A stretch of DNA of 35,822 nucleotides from Magnetococcales bacterium (GCA_015231775.1 JADGAY010000019.1:1-35822), one strand, 5' to 3'; counted from the stretch's first letter, positions 8,860 to 17,414 are shown. Numbers and translations are program-made. The notes: a model not told the origin generated them from the letters alone.

Positions 8860-10230
8860 TCACCCCAACGACATCTGATAAAAAAACCGGACCAGGCTCT
8901 CGGTTCCCACATGGAAGGAGGGAAGATGCAGATTCTCGTTGGGCGCGTGGGGCGCGGCATCGGGCAGGGAGAAGCCCACCAGGAGGGTCTTGATGGCCAG
9001 AAGTCGTTCGAAATCGGCCACCACGGGAATGGTCGCCCCTTCGCCGATGATCACCGGTTCGCGACCGAAGGCGTCGCGAAGGGCGCGCCCTGCCGCCTGG
9101 ACCGCCGGCAGTTCCGGATCGAGCCGCCAGGGCAGACCGCCGCCCGGCGTGGGAAAGAGTTCGAGGCGCACGCCCGGCGGGGTGACAGCGCGCAAATGGG
9201 CCATCACCAACTCCAGCGCCCGCTCCGGGGTCTGATCCGGCACCAGGCGCATGGAGAGTTTGGCATGGGCGCGGGCCGGCAGGACCGTTTTGGAGCCCGG
9301 CCCCATGTAGCCGCCCCACAGGCCGTTGATCTCGATGGTCGGACGGTACCAGAGTCGCTCCAGGGTCGCGTATCCCGCCTCGCCCCACCCCGCTTCCAGG
9401 CCGATCGGCTCCAGAAACGCCCGCTCCTCGAAGGGGATGTCGGCCACCCTGGCCCGCTCGGCGGGGGTCGGCGGACGCACGTCATCGAGATAGCCCGGCA
9501 CCTGGATCACCCCCCGTTCATCCTTGAGGGTGGCGAGCATGCGCGCCAGGGCCTCCAGGGGATTGGCCACCGCGCCGCCGAAGCTGCCGGAGTGGAGATC
9601 GCGTCCCGGTCCGTTCACCTGGATCTCGAGGGCCGCCAGGCCGCGCAGTCCGGCGGTGATCGCCGGAATCCCCTCGGCCCACTGACAGGTATCCGAAACA
9701 ATCGCCAGATCGGCGCGCAACAGCTCCTGGTTGGCCAGCAGAAAACCAGGCAGATTCGGACTGCCGATCTCCTCCTCCCCCTCGATCAGGAACACCACGT
9801 TGAGCGGCAGGGTGCCGGTGACCTTGAGGGTGGCGGCCACGGCCTGCATGTGCATCAGGATCTGCCCCTTGTCGTCCGCGCTGCCGCGGGCGAAAATCCG
9901 CGCGTCGCGCACCACGGGATCGAAGGGGCCGGCCTCCCACAACGCCAGCGGATCGACCGGCTGCACGTCGTAGTGACCATAGATCAACAGGGTCGGGGCC
10001 TCCGCCGCGCGCCGCCAACTGGCGGTGACGATCGGATGGCCGGCGGTGGGATGGATGGTCACCGCCTCCAGGCCGGCCTCGCGCAAAAACTCCGCGCACC
10101 AGGCGGCGGCGGCCCACATGTCCGGCTGATTTTCAGGATGACTGGAGATCGACGGAATCCGCAACCAGTCGATAAGCTGGTGCAAACGCTCCGTCTCGGT
10201 GGCGCGGAGATGGTCGAGAATGGCCCGCAT
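8860..10230 (-). CDS. M20 family dipeptidase/metallopeptidase
   Basis: Probable di-zinc dipeptidase of the CNDP/DapE-related M20 family. Zinc-ligand and catalytic motifs are all visible: YGHYDVQP (first His and adjacent Asp), RGSADDKGQ (bridging Asp), EGEEEIGS (catalytic Glu and ligand Glu), VSDTCQW, and a C-terminal HAPNENLHLPSF histidine. The insertion carrying DLHSGSFGG and NGLWGGYMGPGSKTVLPARA is the lid/dimerisation domain, and matches the dipeptidase subgroup better than DapE or ArgE. I chose the ATG at 10230 (456 aa) because the family usually begins a dozen residues before the RIPSISS motif. A GTG at 10263 that overlaps the sixA stop by 4 bases is a real alternative. Substrate unknown. 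Probably co-transcribed with sixA. Confidence 0.88.
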   Translation of the reverse strand: MRAILDHLRATETERLHQLIDWLRIPSISSHPENQPDMWAAAAWCAEFLREAGLEAVTIHPTAGHPIVTASWRRAAEAPTLLIYGHYDVQPVDPLALWEAGPFDPVVRDARIFARGSADDKGQILMHMQAVAATLKVTGTLPLNVVFLIEGEEEIGSPNLPGFLLANQELLRADLAIVSDTCQWAEGIPAITAGLRGLAALEIQVNGPGRDLHSGSFGGAVANPLEALARMLATLKDERGVIQVPGYLDDVRPPTPAERARVADIPFEERAFLEPIGLEAGWGEAGYATLERLWYRPTIEINGLWGGYMGPGSKTVLPARAHAKLSMRLVPDQTPERALELVMAHLRAVTPPGVRLELFPTPGGGLPWRLDPELPAVQAAGRALRDAFGREPVIIGEGATIPVVADFERLLAIKTLLVGFSLPDAAPHAPNENLHLPSFHVGTESLVRFFYQMSLG

Positions 10231-10259
10231 ATCCAGGTCGCTGGCGGTCAGAGCGCCCG

Positions 10260-10790
10260 TCACTCGGCCAACTGACGTGGCGAGATCAGGTTGACGAGGG
10301 TGGCGCAACCAGGGGTGAGATGCGACCAGTCGTTGGCAATCTCCAGGTGGGCGATGGTGGCGGTCTTGATCGCACCGGCTTCGCCCCCCTCCTCCAGGCC
10401 GGAAAGCGCCATATCGTGATTCACCAGATACTCAAACAGCATCTCCAGGCCCGGATTATGGCCGACGATCATGGCAATCTCGGTCTGTTTGGGCAGTTCG
10501 GCGAGCACCTCGAGCAACTCCTCGGTGCCGGCGCCGTAGATGCGCGCATCCCACAACACCGCCTTTTTCTTGATGTCGAGCACCTTGCAGACCTCGAGAA
10601 TGGTCTGTTTGGCGCGCAGGGCCGGGGAACTGACGATGCTATCGGGGATCAGGCCGTGATCCGACAGCCATTGACCCATGCGGGGTGCGTCCTGCAGGCC
10701 GCGTTTGGCCAGGGGGCGTTCGAAATCCGAGACCGCGTCCGTGTCCCAGGCCGATTTCGCGTGGCGCATGATGATCAGTTGGCGCTTCAT
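10260..10790 (-). CDS. sixA: Phosphohistidine phosphatase SixA-like
   Basis: A 176-aa histidine phosphatase of the RHG (phosphoglycerate mutase-like) superfamily. The catalytic RHAKSAW motif (R9, H10) is at the N-terminus, and the second conserved histidine is in MIVGHNPGLE. The compact size without insertions and the KSAWDTD continuation are typical of SixA, which in E. coli dephosphorylates histidine-phosphotransfer proteins. Start: the ATG at 10790; a longer frame to 10856 adds 22 unconserved residues. The ribosome site is weak. The M20 gene follows with overlap or close spacing. A role in damping phosphorelays is plausible in a region so rich in kinases and HPt modules, but that is inference. 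Confidence 0.88.
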   Translation of the reverse strand: MKRQLIIMRHAKSAWDTDAVSDFERPLAKRGLQDAPRMGQWLSDHGLIPDSIVSSPALRAKQTILEVCKVLDIKKKAVLWDARIYGAGTEELLEVLAELPKQTEIAMIVGHNPGLEMLFEYLVNHDMALSGLEEGGEAGAIKTATIAHLEIANDWSHLTPGCATLVNLISPRQLAE

Positions 10791-10957
10791 GGTGGGGATA
10801 CCCCATGCCCGATGGTGATGAATAGGGAGAGTATAAGATAAACGCCGATTCACCACCTGTCAAGGCCAGGAAATCCACCCTCTTCATGAAACTAGGGGAA
10901 CCCCGACCCCGCCGGGGCCCCCTTCGTGGTGCAAAATCCCAACCCGCCCCGCTGCAC
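10791..10957. other. Intergenic gap between gmhA and sixA
   Basis: 167 bases without a gene. A GC-rich block at about 10892-10925 (GGGGAACCCC followed by ACCCCGCCGGGGCCCCC) can form short stem-loops. It resembles, without clearly belonging to, the dispersed palindromic family seen at 8584 and 34589. It may terminate gmhB-gmhA transcription. No promoter for sixA could be picked with confidence. Confidence 0.35.
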
Positions 10958-11545
10958 TTAGCGCGGAAAGAGGGTCCGCTCCACCAGCGCGCAGAGGATA
11001 TGGCCGATCATGATGTGGCTCTCCTGGATGCGGGTGGTCTCCGAGGAGGGGACGCGGATGCAGTCGCACAGGGTGTAGAGCTTGCCACCCGCCTGGCCGG
11101 TCAGACCCATGCAGGTCACGTCACGCCGCCGGGCCACCTCCACCGCGGCCAGGATGTTCGGGCTGTTGCCGCTGGTGGTGATCGGGATGAAGAGATCCCC
11201 CTCCCGTCCCAGGGCGTCAAGCTCGCGGGCGAACACCTGTTCGTAGCCGTAGTCGTTGCCGATGGCGCTGATCGCCGAACTGTTGGTGCCCAGGGCCATC
11301 GAGGCCACCGGGGCCCGATCGTAGCAAAGTCGCGCGGTGAACTCGGCGCTCAGATGCTGGGCATCGGCGAAGCTGCCGCCGTTGCCGGCGAAGATGATCT
11401 TCCCGCCCCCCTTGAGAGAGGCCACGCAGTCGCTGGCCAGGGATTCGATCTGGGCGATGAGGGTGGAATCGCGCAGAATGGCACTCTTGACGCGCATCGA
11501 GGCTTCGATCTCGGCGCGAATCCGTTCCGTCCATGGGGTACTCAT
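10958..11545 (-). CDS. gmhA: Phosphoheptose (sedoheptulose-7-phosphate) isomerase
   Basis: Converts sedoheptulose 7-phosphate to D-glycero-D-manno-heptose 7-phosphate, the first step towards ADP-heptose for LPS inner core. It has 195 aa from an ATG with AGGAG 8 bases upstream; a longer frame to 11581 would ignore that site. SIS-domain motif GGKIIFAGNGGSFADAQHLSAE is characteristic, with probable zinc ligands H64 and E68. The C-terminal RIQESHIMIGHIL supplies Q174 and H182. It lies 41 bases downstream of gmhB on the same strand. The bifunctional HldE expected to complete the pathway is not in the window. Confidence 0.96.
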   Translation of the reverse strand: MSTPWTERIRAEIEASMRVKSAILRDSTLIAQIESLASDCVASLKGGGKIIFAGNGGSFADAQHLSAEFTARLCYDRAPVASMALGTNSSAISAIGNDYGYEQVFARELDALGREGDLFIPITTSGNSPNILAAVEVARRRDVTCMGLTGQAGGKLYTLCDCIRVPSSETTRIQESHIMIGHILCALVERTLFPR

Positions 11546-11586
11546 GATTTCAACTCCTGTAATGGGATTCGACATGTCCAATCAAC

Positions 11587-12183
11587 TCACGACAGCCAGT
11601 GGATCGCATCGCCGGGCGTGGCGATCACCGGACAAGGGGGATCCGCCGGAGCGGACTCCGGTGGACGGACCAACAACAGGGCACGTCCCACACCCGCCGC
11701 CACCGCGGCCTGGATGTCGCTCAACCGGTCTCCGACCAGGAGTGATCCGGCCAGATCGAGGTCCAACTCCCGGGCGGCCTGGAGGATCATCCCCGGTCCC
11801 GGCTTGCGGGAGGGATCCTCGCGCCGGTAGGGGCCTATTCCTTTCGTGGGATGAAAGGGGCTGAAATAAACCGCGTCGATGCGGCCCCCCTCGCGTTCGA
11901 ACGCGGCACGCATCCAGTCGGTGAGGGCGTGGAACTGGTGTTCCGTGTAGTAGCCGCGGGCGATGCCGGACTGGTTGGTCACCACCACCACCCGATAGCC
12001 GAGCCGACCGGCGGCGCGGATCAAATCGAAGATGCCCTCGATGAACTCGAACTGCTCCACCCGATGGACATAGCCGTGATCCACGTTGATCACCCCGTCC
12101 CGGTCCAGAAACAGGGCCCTGGTGGCAACCCGACCTCGCGGGGGTTCCACGGCTGGGGGGTGGAGGGATTCAGGCTCCGTCAT
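11587..12183 (-). CDS. gmhB: D-glycero-D-manno-heptose 1,7-bisphosphate 7-phosphatase
   Basis: HAD-superfamily phosphatase that removes the 7-phosphate of heptose bisphosphate in ADP-heptose synthesis. It has 198 aa from the ATG at 12183. Motif I is FLDRDGVINVDHGYV (D27 nucleophile, D29 acid/base), motif II TNQSGIARGYY, motif III RKPGPGM, and motif IV GDRLSDIQAA. In E. coli GmhB a zinc-binding Cys/His loop precedes RKP. Here the equivalent stretch is YFSPFHPTKGIGPYRRED and has no cysteine, so this is a zinc-free variant of the loop. The partner gmhA follows directly. A well-formed sigma70-type promoter lies about 60 bases upstream. The N-terminal 18 residues are proline-rich and not conserved, so a later start is possible. 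Confidence 0.93.
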   Translation of the reverse strand: MTEPESLHPPAVEPPRGRVATRALFLDRDGVINVDHGYVHRVEQFEFIEGIFDLIRAAGRLGYRVVVVTNQSGIARGYYTEHQFHALTDWMRAAFEREGGRIDAVYFSPFHPTKGIGPYRREDPSRKPGPGMILQAARELDLDLAGSLLVGDRLSDIQAAVAAGVGRALLLVRPPESAPADPPCPVIATPGDAIHWLS

Positions 12184-12250
12184 GGTTGCGCGCGTCCCCT
12201 GGTTCGGCCTCTCGTCCACTGGGTCCGCCCGTGCGGACCGATTAAAGCAA

Positions 12251-12278
12251 ATTATCATAATCCAGGGTGGAGCGTCAA
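12251..12278 (-). promoter_or_regulatory. Sigma70-type promoter for gmhB-gmhA
   Basis: On the - strand, TTGACG (12278-12273) and GATAAT (12256-12251) are separated by 16 bases. The predicted start site is near 12244, giving a leader of about 60 bases before the gmhB ATG. The -10 region is in a local AT-rich patch in otherwise GC-rich DNA. It lies in the 290-base divergent gap between gmhB and the kinase-like gene at 12474. Confidence 0.5.
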
Positions 12279-12473
12279 TTTTCTCGCGACCTTCCCGCTG
12301 GTTCAGCCCACGCCAACCCGAGCATTTTTCATACCGTGACAGCCACGCACGGCGCGCCCTGGCAAGGAATGCGGGCCGGATCGGCACTTTGGCACCACGC
12401 TCGCATCAAACCAGGATCACCACCACCTCCTGGCGCTCGGCATCCATTGTCCACGCCCCACCATGAAGGCCCC

Positions 12474-13250
12474 ATGTCCAACATCCCCTCCGAGCCTCTC
12501 CCGTCCGACGAACCACCGCTCCCCTCGGGCGACACCCCCTGCCCGCCCCAGGCCGAGATCCACTGTCTGGCCGCCGTCAGCCACGAACTGCGCACCACGC
12601 TCAACGTCATCCTCGGCATGGCGGATCTGTTGCAACAGACGGATGATCTCCAGAAAGCGCGACGTCAAGCCTCCGTGATCCACGACTCCGGCCTGGTGAT
12701 GCGCGCCCTCCTCGACGACATGCTCGAATACAGCCTGCTGGCCAGCGGCGGGGCCCAGCCTCGACCCGAACCCTTCGCACCAGGCGCACTGCTGGCCGAG
12801 TTGTACGACACCTTCTCCATTCAGGCCCGTGCCGCGGGAAGCGATTTTCTCACCCCGCCAGCCGCCAACCTGCCGGAGCGTCTGCATGGCGACGCGCGCC
12901 ACGCCCGCCAGGCCATCGCCCGACTGCTCGAACTGGCCCTGAAACTCACCCCGCGCGGCGAAATCCACGCGGATCTCCATTTCACCCCGATCAAGGGCAA
13001 AACCTGCCTGCTGCGCGGCACCATCCGCGCCTCGGGATGCATTCTTAACGAAAACCAGTGCAAAAGCCTCTTCAAACCGTTGCGCCCCCACGCCGACACC
13101 CCGCCGAGCCTCCCCACCCCGCCCGGCTTCGGACCCGCCATCGCCAAGGGGTGGATCCGACTGCTCGGGGGCACCCTGCGGGTGCGATGCACGCTCTCCG
13201 AACTGTCAACATTTACTTTTGAAATACCTTTCTCCCTACACCATCATTGA
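12474..13250 (+). CDS. Histidine-kinase-like protein with intact H-box and decayed ATPase domain
   Basis: A 258-aa soluble protein with no signal or membrane segment. Residues 1-28 are proline-rich. The dimerisation/phosphoacceptor helix is clear: AAVSHELRTTLNVILGMADLL, with H37 as the phosphorylatable histidine; the proline usual after HELRT is a threonine here. The C-terminal half follows the HATPase_c layout, but its nucleotide-binding residues are gone. The N-box position reads RLLELALKLTPRG with no asparagine, the G1 (DTGIGI) position reads IRASGCILNE, and the G2 position (GTGLGL) reads PPGFGPAI. The fold's last strands (LLGGTLRV, STFTFEIPF) remain. It therefore looks unable to bind ATP and may act as a phosphotransferase or docking partner. 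The start is the ATG at 12474, where MSNIPSE begins. Confidence 0.72.
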   Translation: MSNIPSEPLPSDEPPLPSGDTPCPPQAEIHCLAAVSHELRTTLNVILGMADLLQQTDDLQKARRQASVIHDSGLVMRALLDDMLEYSLLASGGAQPRPEPFAPGALLAELYDTFSIQARAAGSDFLTPPAANLPERLHGDARHARQAIARLLELALKLTPRGEIHADLHFTPIKGKTCLLRGTIRASGCILNENQCKSLFKPLRPHADTPPSLPTPPGFGPAIAKGWIRLLGGTLRVRCTLSELSTFTFEIPFSLHHH

Positions 13251-13411
13251 CACCTGTCGTCAAAATGGCTAAAATGGCCATCTAAGTCATTAATGAACGA
13301 CCACATGTCCGGATCGCACCCCCCCAGGCCGCGCCTACCCCCGTGACCCGCGTCAATCCATGGCGAGTCAACCCCCCGTACATCCTAAGAAACGTTCTTC
13401 GGGTATGCGCC

Positions 13412-15772
13412 ATGAACATCCCACTCGTCGATCACATCCGTCACTCCGTCAGTCGCAAGATCCTGCTTCTGACCGGCACGGTCGGCACCATCGCCCTGCT
13501 CCTCCTCGGCGGCATCCAACTCCATCTCATGAACCAGGCGCTCATGGAAGAGAACCGGAACGCCATCAGCCGCATCGCCGAAACCGCCACCCAGGGGCTC
13601 CAGGCCATCATGCTGGCCGGACAGGCCAGCATGGCCCACGACTACTTAGACCGGCTCAAGCAGGTGGAGGGGTTGGAGACCCTGCGCATCTTCCGCGTCA
13701 ACGGCAGCGAGGCGTTCCGACCCGAGGAGGCGGGCATGCCCCTCGATCCGACGCTCAAAGCCCCTTTTCAGCAGACCCTCGCCGAGCAGAAAACCCTGCT
13801 GCTCGACGCCACCGGCCCCAACGGCGTCGGACGCACCACCATCCTGGCACCGGTCCCCAACCGTGAACCCTGTCAGGCCTGTCACGGCACCGAGCACCCC
13901 CTGCGCGGGGTCTTTCTGCTGTCCGTGTCGCGTCAGGCCAGCGAAAGCCGGGTCGCCGAGGCGCGCGCCATCGCCCTGCTGCTCATGGCCGGATCGATCC
14001 CGCTGCTGATCCTGGTGATCCACCTGGTTCTGACCCGCGGCGTGCAACGTCCCCTCGGCCTGCTGCGCGACGCGATCACCCGCATCGCCAACGGCGATCT
14101 GACCCACCTGATCCCCGTCGCCGACGGCAAGGTGGATGACCTGGGACGGATCGCGCGGGATTTCAACGCCATGACCGTCCGTTTTCGGGATACCATCTGC
14201 CAGGTGTTCCTGCAAACCCACTCCATGGCCGCCTGCATCTCCGACCTGATCGACGTGCGCGACAGGCTCTCCACAGATGCGCAACACAGCTTCCGCCTCG
14301 CCGATCAGACCGCGCGGGATCACCACCTGGTGGAACGGCAGGTCTCGACCATCCAGGAGGCGATCCAACAGGCCACCGAACAGGTGGGCTCCATGTCGGC
14401 GTCCACCGAGCAACTCTCCGCCAACATCACCTCCATCGCCTCGGGCGCCGAACAGGCCAGCCACAACATCCACGCCATGTCGGAAGCGGCGGAACACATA
14501 CTCGGCAACGTCGCGAATGTCAACCGGAATCTCACCCGCGTGGATGGTTCGATCGCCGCGGTGGCCGAAGCCATCGGCGCGGTGACCGGCTCCATCGACG
14601 CGGTACGTCATCGTTGCCTGGACGCCAGCGCCCAATCCCGCCAGGCCAACTCGAAGGCCCAGAGCACCCAGGAGATCATGTCCCGGCTGGCCAACTCCGC
14701 CCAGCAGATCGATCAGGTGCTGGAGTTGATCAACGACATCGCCAATCAGACCAACATGCTGGCCCTCAACGCTTCGATCGAATCCGCCGGAGCCGGTGAT
14801 GCCGGCAAGGGGTTCGCGGTGGTGGCCAACGAGGTCAAGGATCTGGCGCGCCGCACCGGCGAGGCGACCCGTTTGATCGCCGGCAAGATCCGTGAGATCC
14901 AGTCCCACACCCAGGAGGTGGCCCTGGCCAACCAGGAGATCGCCTTGGCCATCGAACGGATCGATCAATCCAATCTGGAGATCACCGATGCCGTGGATGA
15001 ACAGGTGCTGCGGGTCACGGAGATCTCGGAGGCGATTCTGGCGGTCTCCGCCGCCGCACGGGAGGTGACCGACTCCTCCGCCGAACTCGACGGCGGCGCC
15101 CACGACATCGTGCGCTCGGCCCAGGAGGCGGCTCTCGGCGCCTCGGACGTGGCCCGTTCCGCGGGCGAGGCCTCCGCCGCCGCCAATCTGCTGGCGCGCC
15201 AGGGCGAAGCGATCCACGCCTCCTCCCTGGAGGTGGTTCACTCCGCCGCCCAGGCCGCCTCGGCCACCACCAGCGCCAACCACAAGGTGGGCGAGATCTC
15301 CCGCACCGCCTATCTGGTCAACGGCACCATCCATCACGTCTCCCTGCTCATCGACTCGGTGGCGGTGCCGGGTCGCAAACTCGAACATTCGGTGCGCGAC
15401 CTCACCTTGCACCCCGAACCCTTCCCGGTGGAAAAAATCAAGAATGCCCACCTCAAATGGCTCGGAAAACTGGAAAACGTCATCCGCGGACGCAGCGACC
15501 TGAAACCCGAACAGGTGGCCAGCGGACGGGAGTGCGATTTCGGCAAATGGTACTACAGCGACGGCACCCATCGTTTCGGCACGCTGGATATTTTCAACCA
15601 GGTGGGCGAAGTCCATCTGCTGGTCCACGAGGTGGCCCGCGAAACCGTCCGTCTGGCAAGCCAGGGGGATACCTCCGCCGCGGAGGCCAAGATGACGGAG
15701 TTCAACGCCATCAAGGATCGGTTGTTCGACCTGCTGGATCATTTGTACATGGAGGCCGCCAGCCAGGGGTGA
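13412..15772 (+). CDS. Methyl-accepting chemotaxis protein with heme-c motif and CZB domain
   Basis: A 786-aa chemoreceptor. TM1 is at about residues 17-40 and TM2 at about 185-207. Between them is a roughly 145-residue periplasmic domain containing CQACH (154-158), a c-type heme attachment motif, which suggests a heme-based redox or gas sensor. A HAMP domain (about 208-262) follows, then the long coiled-coil signalling domain with tip [20 protein letters not shown] and [15 protein letters not shown]. The last roughly 110 residues form a CZB zinc-binding domain: HLKW (H680), CDFGKWYY (C708), and H735 and H739 in VHLLVHE. CZB domains in other receptors bind zinc and modulate signalling. The start is the ATG at 13412; a longer frame lacks support. 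A 161-base gap without clear promoter precedes it, and the two-CW gene follows after 54 bases. Confidence 0.9.
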   Translation: MNIPLVDHIRHSVSRKILLLTGTVGTIALLLLGGIQLHLMNQALMEENRNAISRIAETATQGLQAIMLAGQASMAHDYLDRLKQVEGLETLRIFRVNGSEAFRPEEAGMPLDPTLKAPFQQTLAEQKTLLLDATGPNGVGRTTILAPVPNREPCQACHGTEHPLRGVFLLSVSRQASESRVAEARAIALLLMAGSIPLLILVIHLVLTRGVQRPLGLLRDAITRIANGDLTHLIPVADGKVDDLGRIARDFNAMTVRFRDTICQVFLQTHSMAACISDLIDVRDRLSTDAQHSFRLADQTARDHHLVERQVSTIQEAIQQATEQVGSMSASTEQLSANITSIASGAEQASHNIHAMSEAAEHILGNVANVNRNLTRVDGSIAAVAEAIGAVTGSIDAVRHRCLDASAQSRQANSKAQSTQEIMSRLANSAQQIDQVLELINDIANQTNMLALNASIESAGAGDAGKGFAVVANEVKDLARRTGEATRLIAGKIREIQSHTQEVALANQEIALAIERIDQSNLEITDAVDEQVLRVTEISEAILAVSAAAREVTDSSAELDGGAHDIVRSAQEAALGASDVARSAGEASAAANLLARQGEAIHASSLEVVHSAAQAASATTSANHKVGEISRTAYLVNGTIHHVSLLIDSVAVPGRKLEHSVRDLTLHPEPFPVEKIKNAHLKWLGKLENVIRGRSDLKPEQVASGRECDFGKWYYSDGTHRFGTLDIFNQVGEVHLLVHEVARETVRLASQGDTSAAEAKMTEFNAIKDRLFDLLDHLYMEAASQG

Positions 15773-15826
15773 TTCCCCCGGACCAGGCCTGCGAATGCTC
15801 CATTCTACCGTGATGAGGGGGAAATC

Positions 15827-16135
15827 ATGGAAAACAAGCAGAACTGTTGGGAATTTTTCAACTGTGGCCGCAGCCGCCACGCAACCAATCAGGACGGCAG
15901 CTTCTGCCCGGTCAGCCTGATCGGCGCCTACGATGGCATCAACGGGGGGCGCGATGCCGGTCGTGCCTGCTGGAACATCGAGGGAACCTTCTGCTCCTTC
16001 TCGTCATGCGGTTCTGGCAACGACCAGCGCGGCACCTTTGATTTCAAGAAGGCGCAGTGTCAAAAATGTACGTTCAAGGCCCAGGTGATCCAGGAAGAGG
16101 GCGCGGAGTTCCAGGAGAACAAACGGTTCGGTTGA
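15827..16135 (+). CDS. Two-CW domain small cysteine-rich protein
   Basis: A 102-aa soluble protein with eight cysteines: C7, C13, C27, C48, C56, C61, C78 and C81. They are arranged as NCWEFFNCGR, a second RACWNIEGTFC block, and a terminal CQKCTF. The two Cys-Trp pairs are the hallmark of the two-CW family, found near or fused to sensory proteins in several motile bacteria; its function is not established. The cysteine pattern suggests metal or Fe-S binding, which is inference. There is a strong GAGGGGGA ribosome site. It lies 54 bases after the heme-c chemoreceptor on the same strand, so it is probably co-expressed with it. Confidence 0.8.
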   Translation: MENKQNCWEFFNCGRSRHATNQDGSFCPVSLIGAYDGINGGRDAGRACWNIEGTFCSFSSCGSGNDQRGTFDFKKAQCQKCTFKAQVIQEEGAEFQENKRFG

Positions 16136-16188
16136 GCCGCACATCCATTTCCTGGTTGCGATAATCCGGAATTTCTTGCCGATTCGTC

Positions 16189-16228
16189 GCCTGCGCCCCT
16201 GGCGCCCAGGCAGCCACGGTTTATTCTT
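16189..16228 (+). terminator. Possible terminator after the two-CW gene
   Basis: An imperfect stem (16189-16193 GCCTG with 16207-16211 CAGGC, extended by pairs across mismatches) is followed within 9 bases by a T-rich stretch (TTTATTCTTTTTCTT). It is weak but placed where the chemoreceptor/two-CW unit would end, before the sigma54 promoter of the next gene. Confidence 0.25.
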
Positions 16229-16277
16229 TTTCTTCCAGATCATTCATCTATTCCACAGCGCCCTCCCTCTGGAAAAT

Positions 16278-16292
16278 TGGCACGAACTTGGC
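16278..16292 (+). promoter_or_regulatory. Sigma54 promoter upstream of diguanylate cyclase gene
   Basis: TGGCACGAACTTGGC matches the -24/-12 consensus TGGCACGNNNNTTGC with one mismatch. GG is at 16279-16280 and GC at 16291-16292 with exactly 10 bases between. The predicted start site is near 16303, giving about 75 bases of leader before the ATG at 16379. The activator site was not identified. Confidence 0.7.
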
Positions 16293-16378
16293 TTCAAGCC
16301 GTATGAACACCCAATCATCCGGACGGAAAATGCCGTTCGGAACCCCGGCATGCCATGCCACAAGTCTGGAGTCATCCC

Positions 16379-17407
16379 ATGGGAATCAGTATTTCACTGG
16401 AAAACCGTCGCAAGGCGATGATCAATCCGGCACTCTTTGCCAAACAGCCGCGCGCCCTGATCGAGGAGATCGAAGAGTATCGCAAGGAGACCGAACGACT
16501 CGGACGGATCTACGATCTGCACCGACAACTCGGCATGTCCCTGGACATGGATACCATGATCGAGGCCATCTCCCGCTGGCTGGTGCCGGTGATGCCCCAC
16601 AATCTGGTGGCCTATCGCCGTTTCGACCGGCGCATCCACACCGCCTGTTCGAGTCACGGACCGGACCGGCTGCGGCTGCAGGAGATCGCCCAGGAGCTGA
16701 TGCGGCACCCCATGCGCGAAAAACGTTCCGGCTGCTTGACGAGCGTGGCGCGCTATTACCACCTGTGGCCCCTGGATCCGAATCACAACGACTGTCTGCT
16801 GGTGATCCACGAGTGCGCCGACCTCTCCTCCGCGCCGTTCGAGCATCTGGAGACCGAGGTACTCGAGGAGCTGCGCGGTCCCCTGGAGCGGGCGCTGGCC
16901 TATGAGGATCTCTACGATCAGGCGCGTCGCGACAGTTTGACCGGATTGGTCAACCGCCGGGTCTTCGAGGAGCGCGCCGCCCTGGAGATGGCCCACGCCC
17001 ATCGGCATGGCAATCCGCTGGTGCTGGCCTGTCTGGATCTGGACCATTTCAAGGCGATCAACGACCGGATGGGACATGGCGAGGGGGATGTGGTGTTGCA
17101 GAAGGTGTCGAAGACCTTTGCGCGCATCGTGCGTGATTCGGATCTGTTGGCGCGGGTGGGCGGGGATGAGTTCGCCATGATCCTGCCCAGCACCTCCCTC
17201 GAGAACGCCAACCTGCTCATGGAACGTCTGTGCAAGGCGGTGCGGGAGCTGAACATCGGCGCGCCGGGTTCGGAACCCCTCGGCGTGAGCGTAGGATTGG
17301 CCCTCTGGCAGCCTGCCGGGCACGCCACCCTGGAGGCGTGGTGGCAGAGCGCCGACGCGGCCCTCTATCGGGCCAAGGCGTCGGGACGATCCCAGGTCTG
17401 CTTCTGA
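16379..17407 (+). CDS. GAF-like/GGDEF diguanylate cyclase
   Basis: A 342-aa cytoplasmic protein. Residues about 40-175 look like a GAF-type sensor (RIYDLHRQLGMSLDMDTMIEAI at its start), and the GGDEF domain occupies about 180-342. DSLTGLVNRRVFEE opens the domain, the metal-binding aspartate is in LDLDHFKAIND (near D220), and the active site is an intact GGDEF (261-265). RDSD at 252-255, five residues before it, is a canonical RxxD inhibitory site. The protein should therefore make c-di-GMP from two GTP with product inhibition. The start ATG has GGAG 7 bases upstream. It sits behind a good sigma54 promoter, as does the flagellar operon, which suggests co-regulation with motility. The signal sensed is unknown. 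Confidence 0.9.
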   Translation: MGISISLENRRKAMINPALFAKQPRALIEEIEEYRKETERLGRIYDLHRQLGMSLDMDTMIEAISRWLVPVMPHNLVAYRRFDRRIHTACSSHGPDRLRLQEIAQELMRHPMREKRSGCLTSVARYYHLWPLDPNHNDCLLVIHECADLSSAPFEHLETEVLEELRGPLERALAYEDLYDQARRDSLTGLVNRRVFEERAALEMAHAHRHGNPLVLACLDLDHFKAINDRMGHGEGDVVLQKVSKTFARIVRDSDLLARVGGDEFAMILPSTSLENANLLMERLCKAVRELNIGAPGSEPLGVSVGLALWQPAGHATLEAWWQSADAALYRAKASGRSQVCF

Positions 17408-17414
17408 CCCGAGC

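Noticed and set aside
8755-10275. 506-codon + strand open frame over the M20 gene
   Set aside because: Antisense shadow of a conserved peptidase, with histidine/glutamine/arginine-rich low-complexity translation and no motif.
13646-15880. 744-codon - strand open frame over the chemoreceptor
   Set aside because: Antisense to a clear receptor; the glycine/histidine/leucine-rich translation has no recognisable fold.
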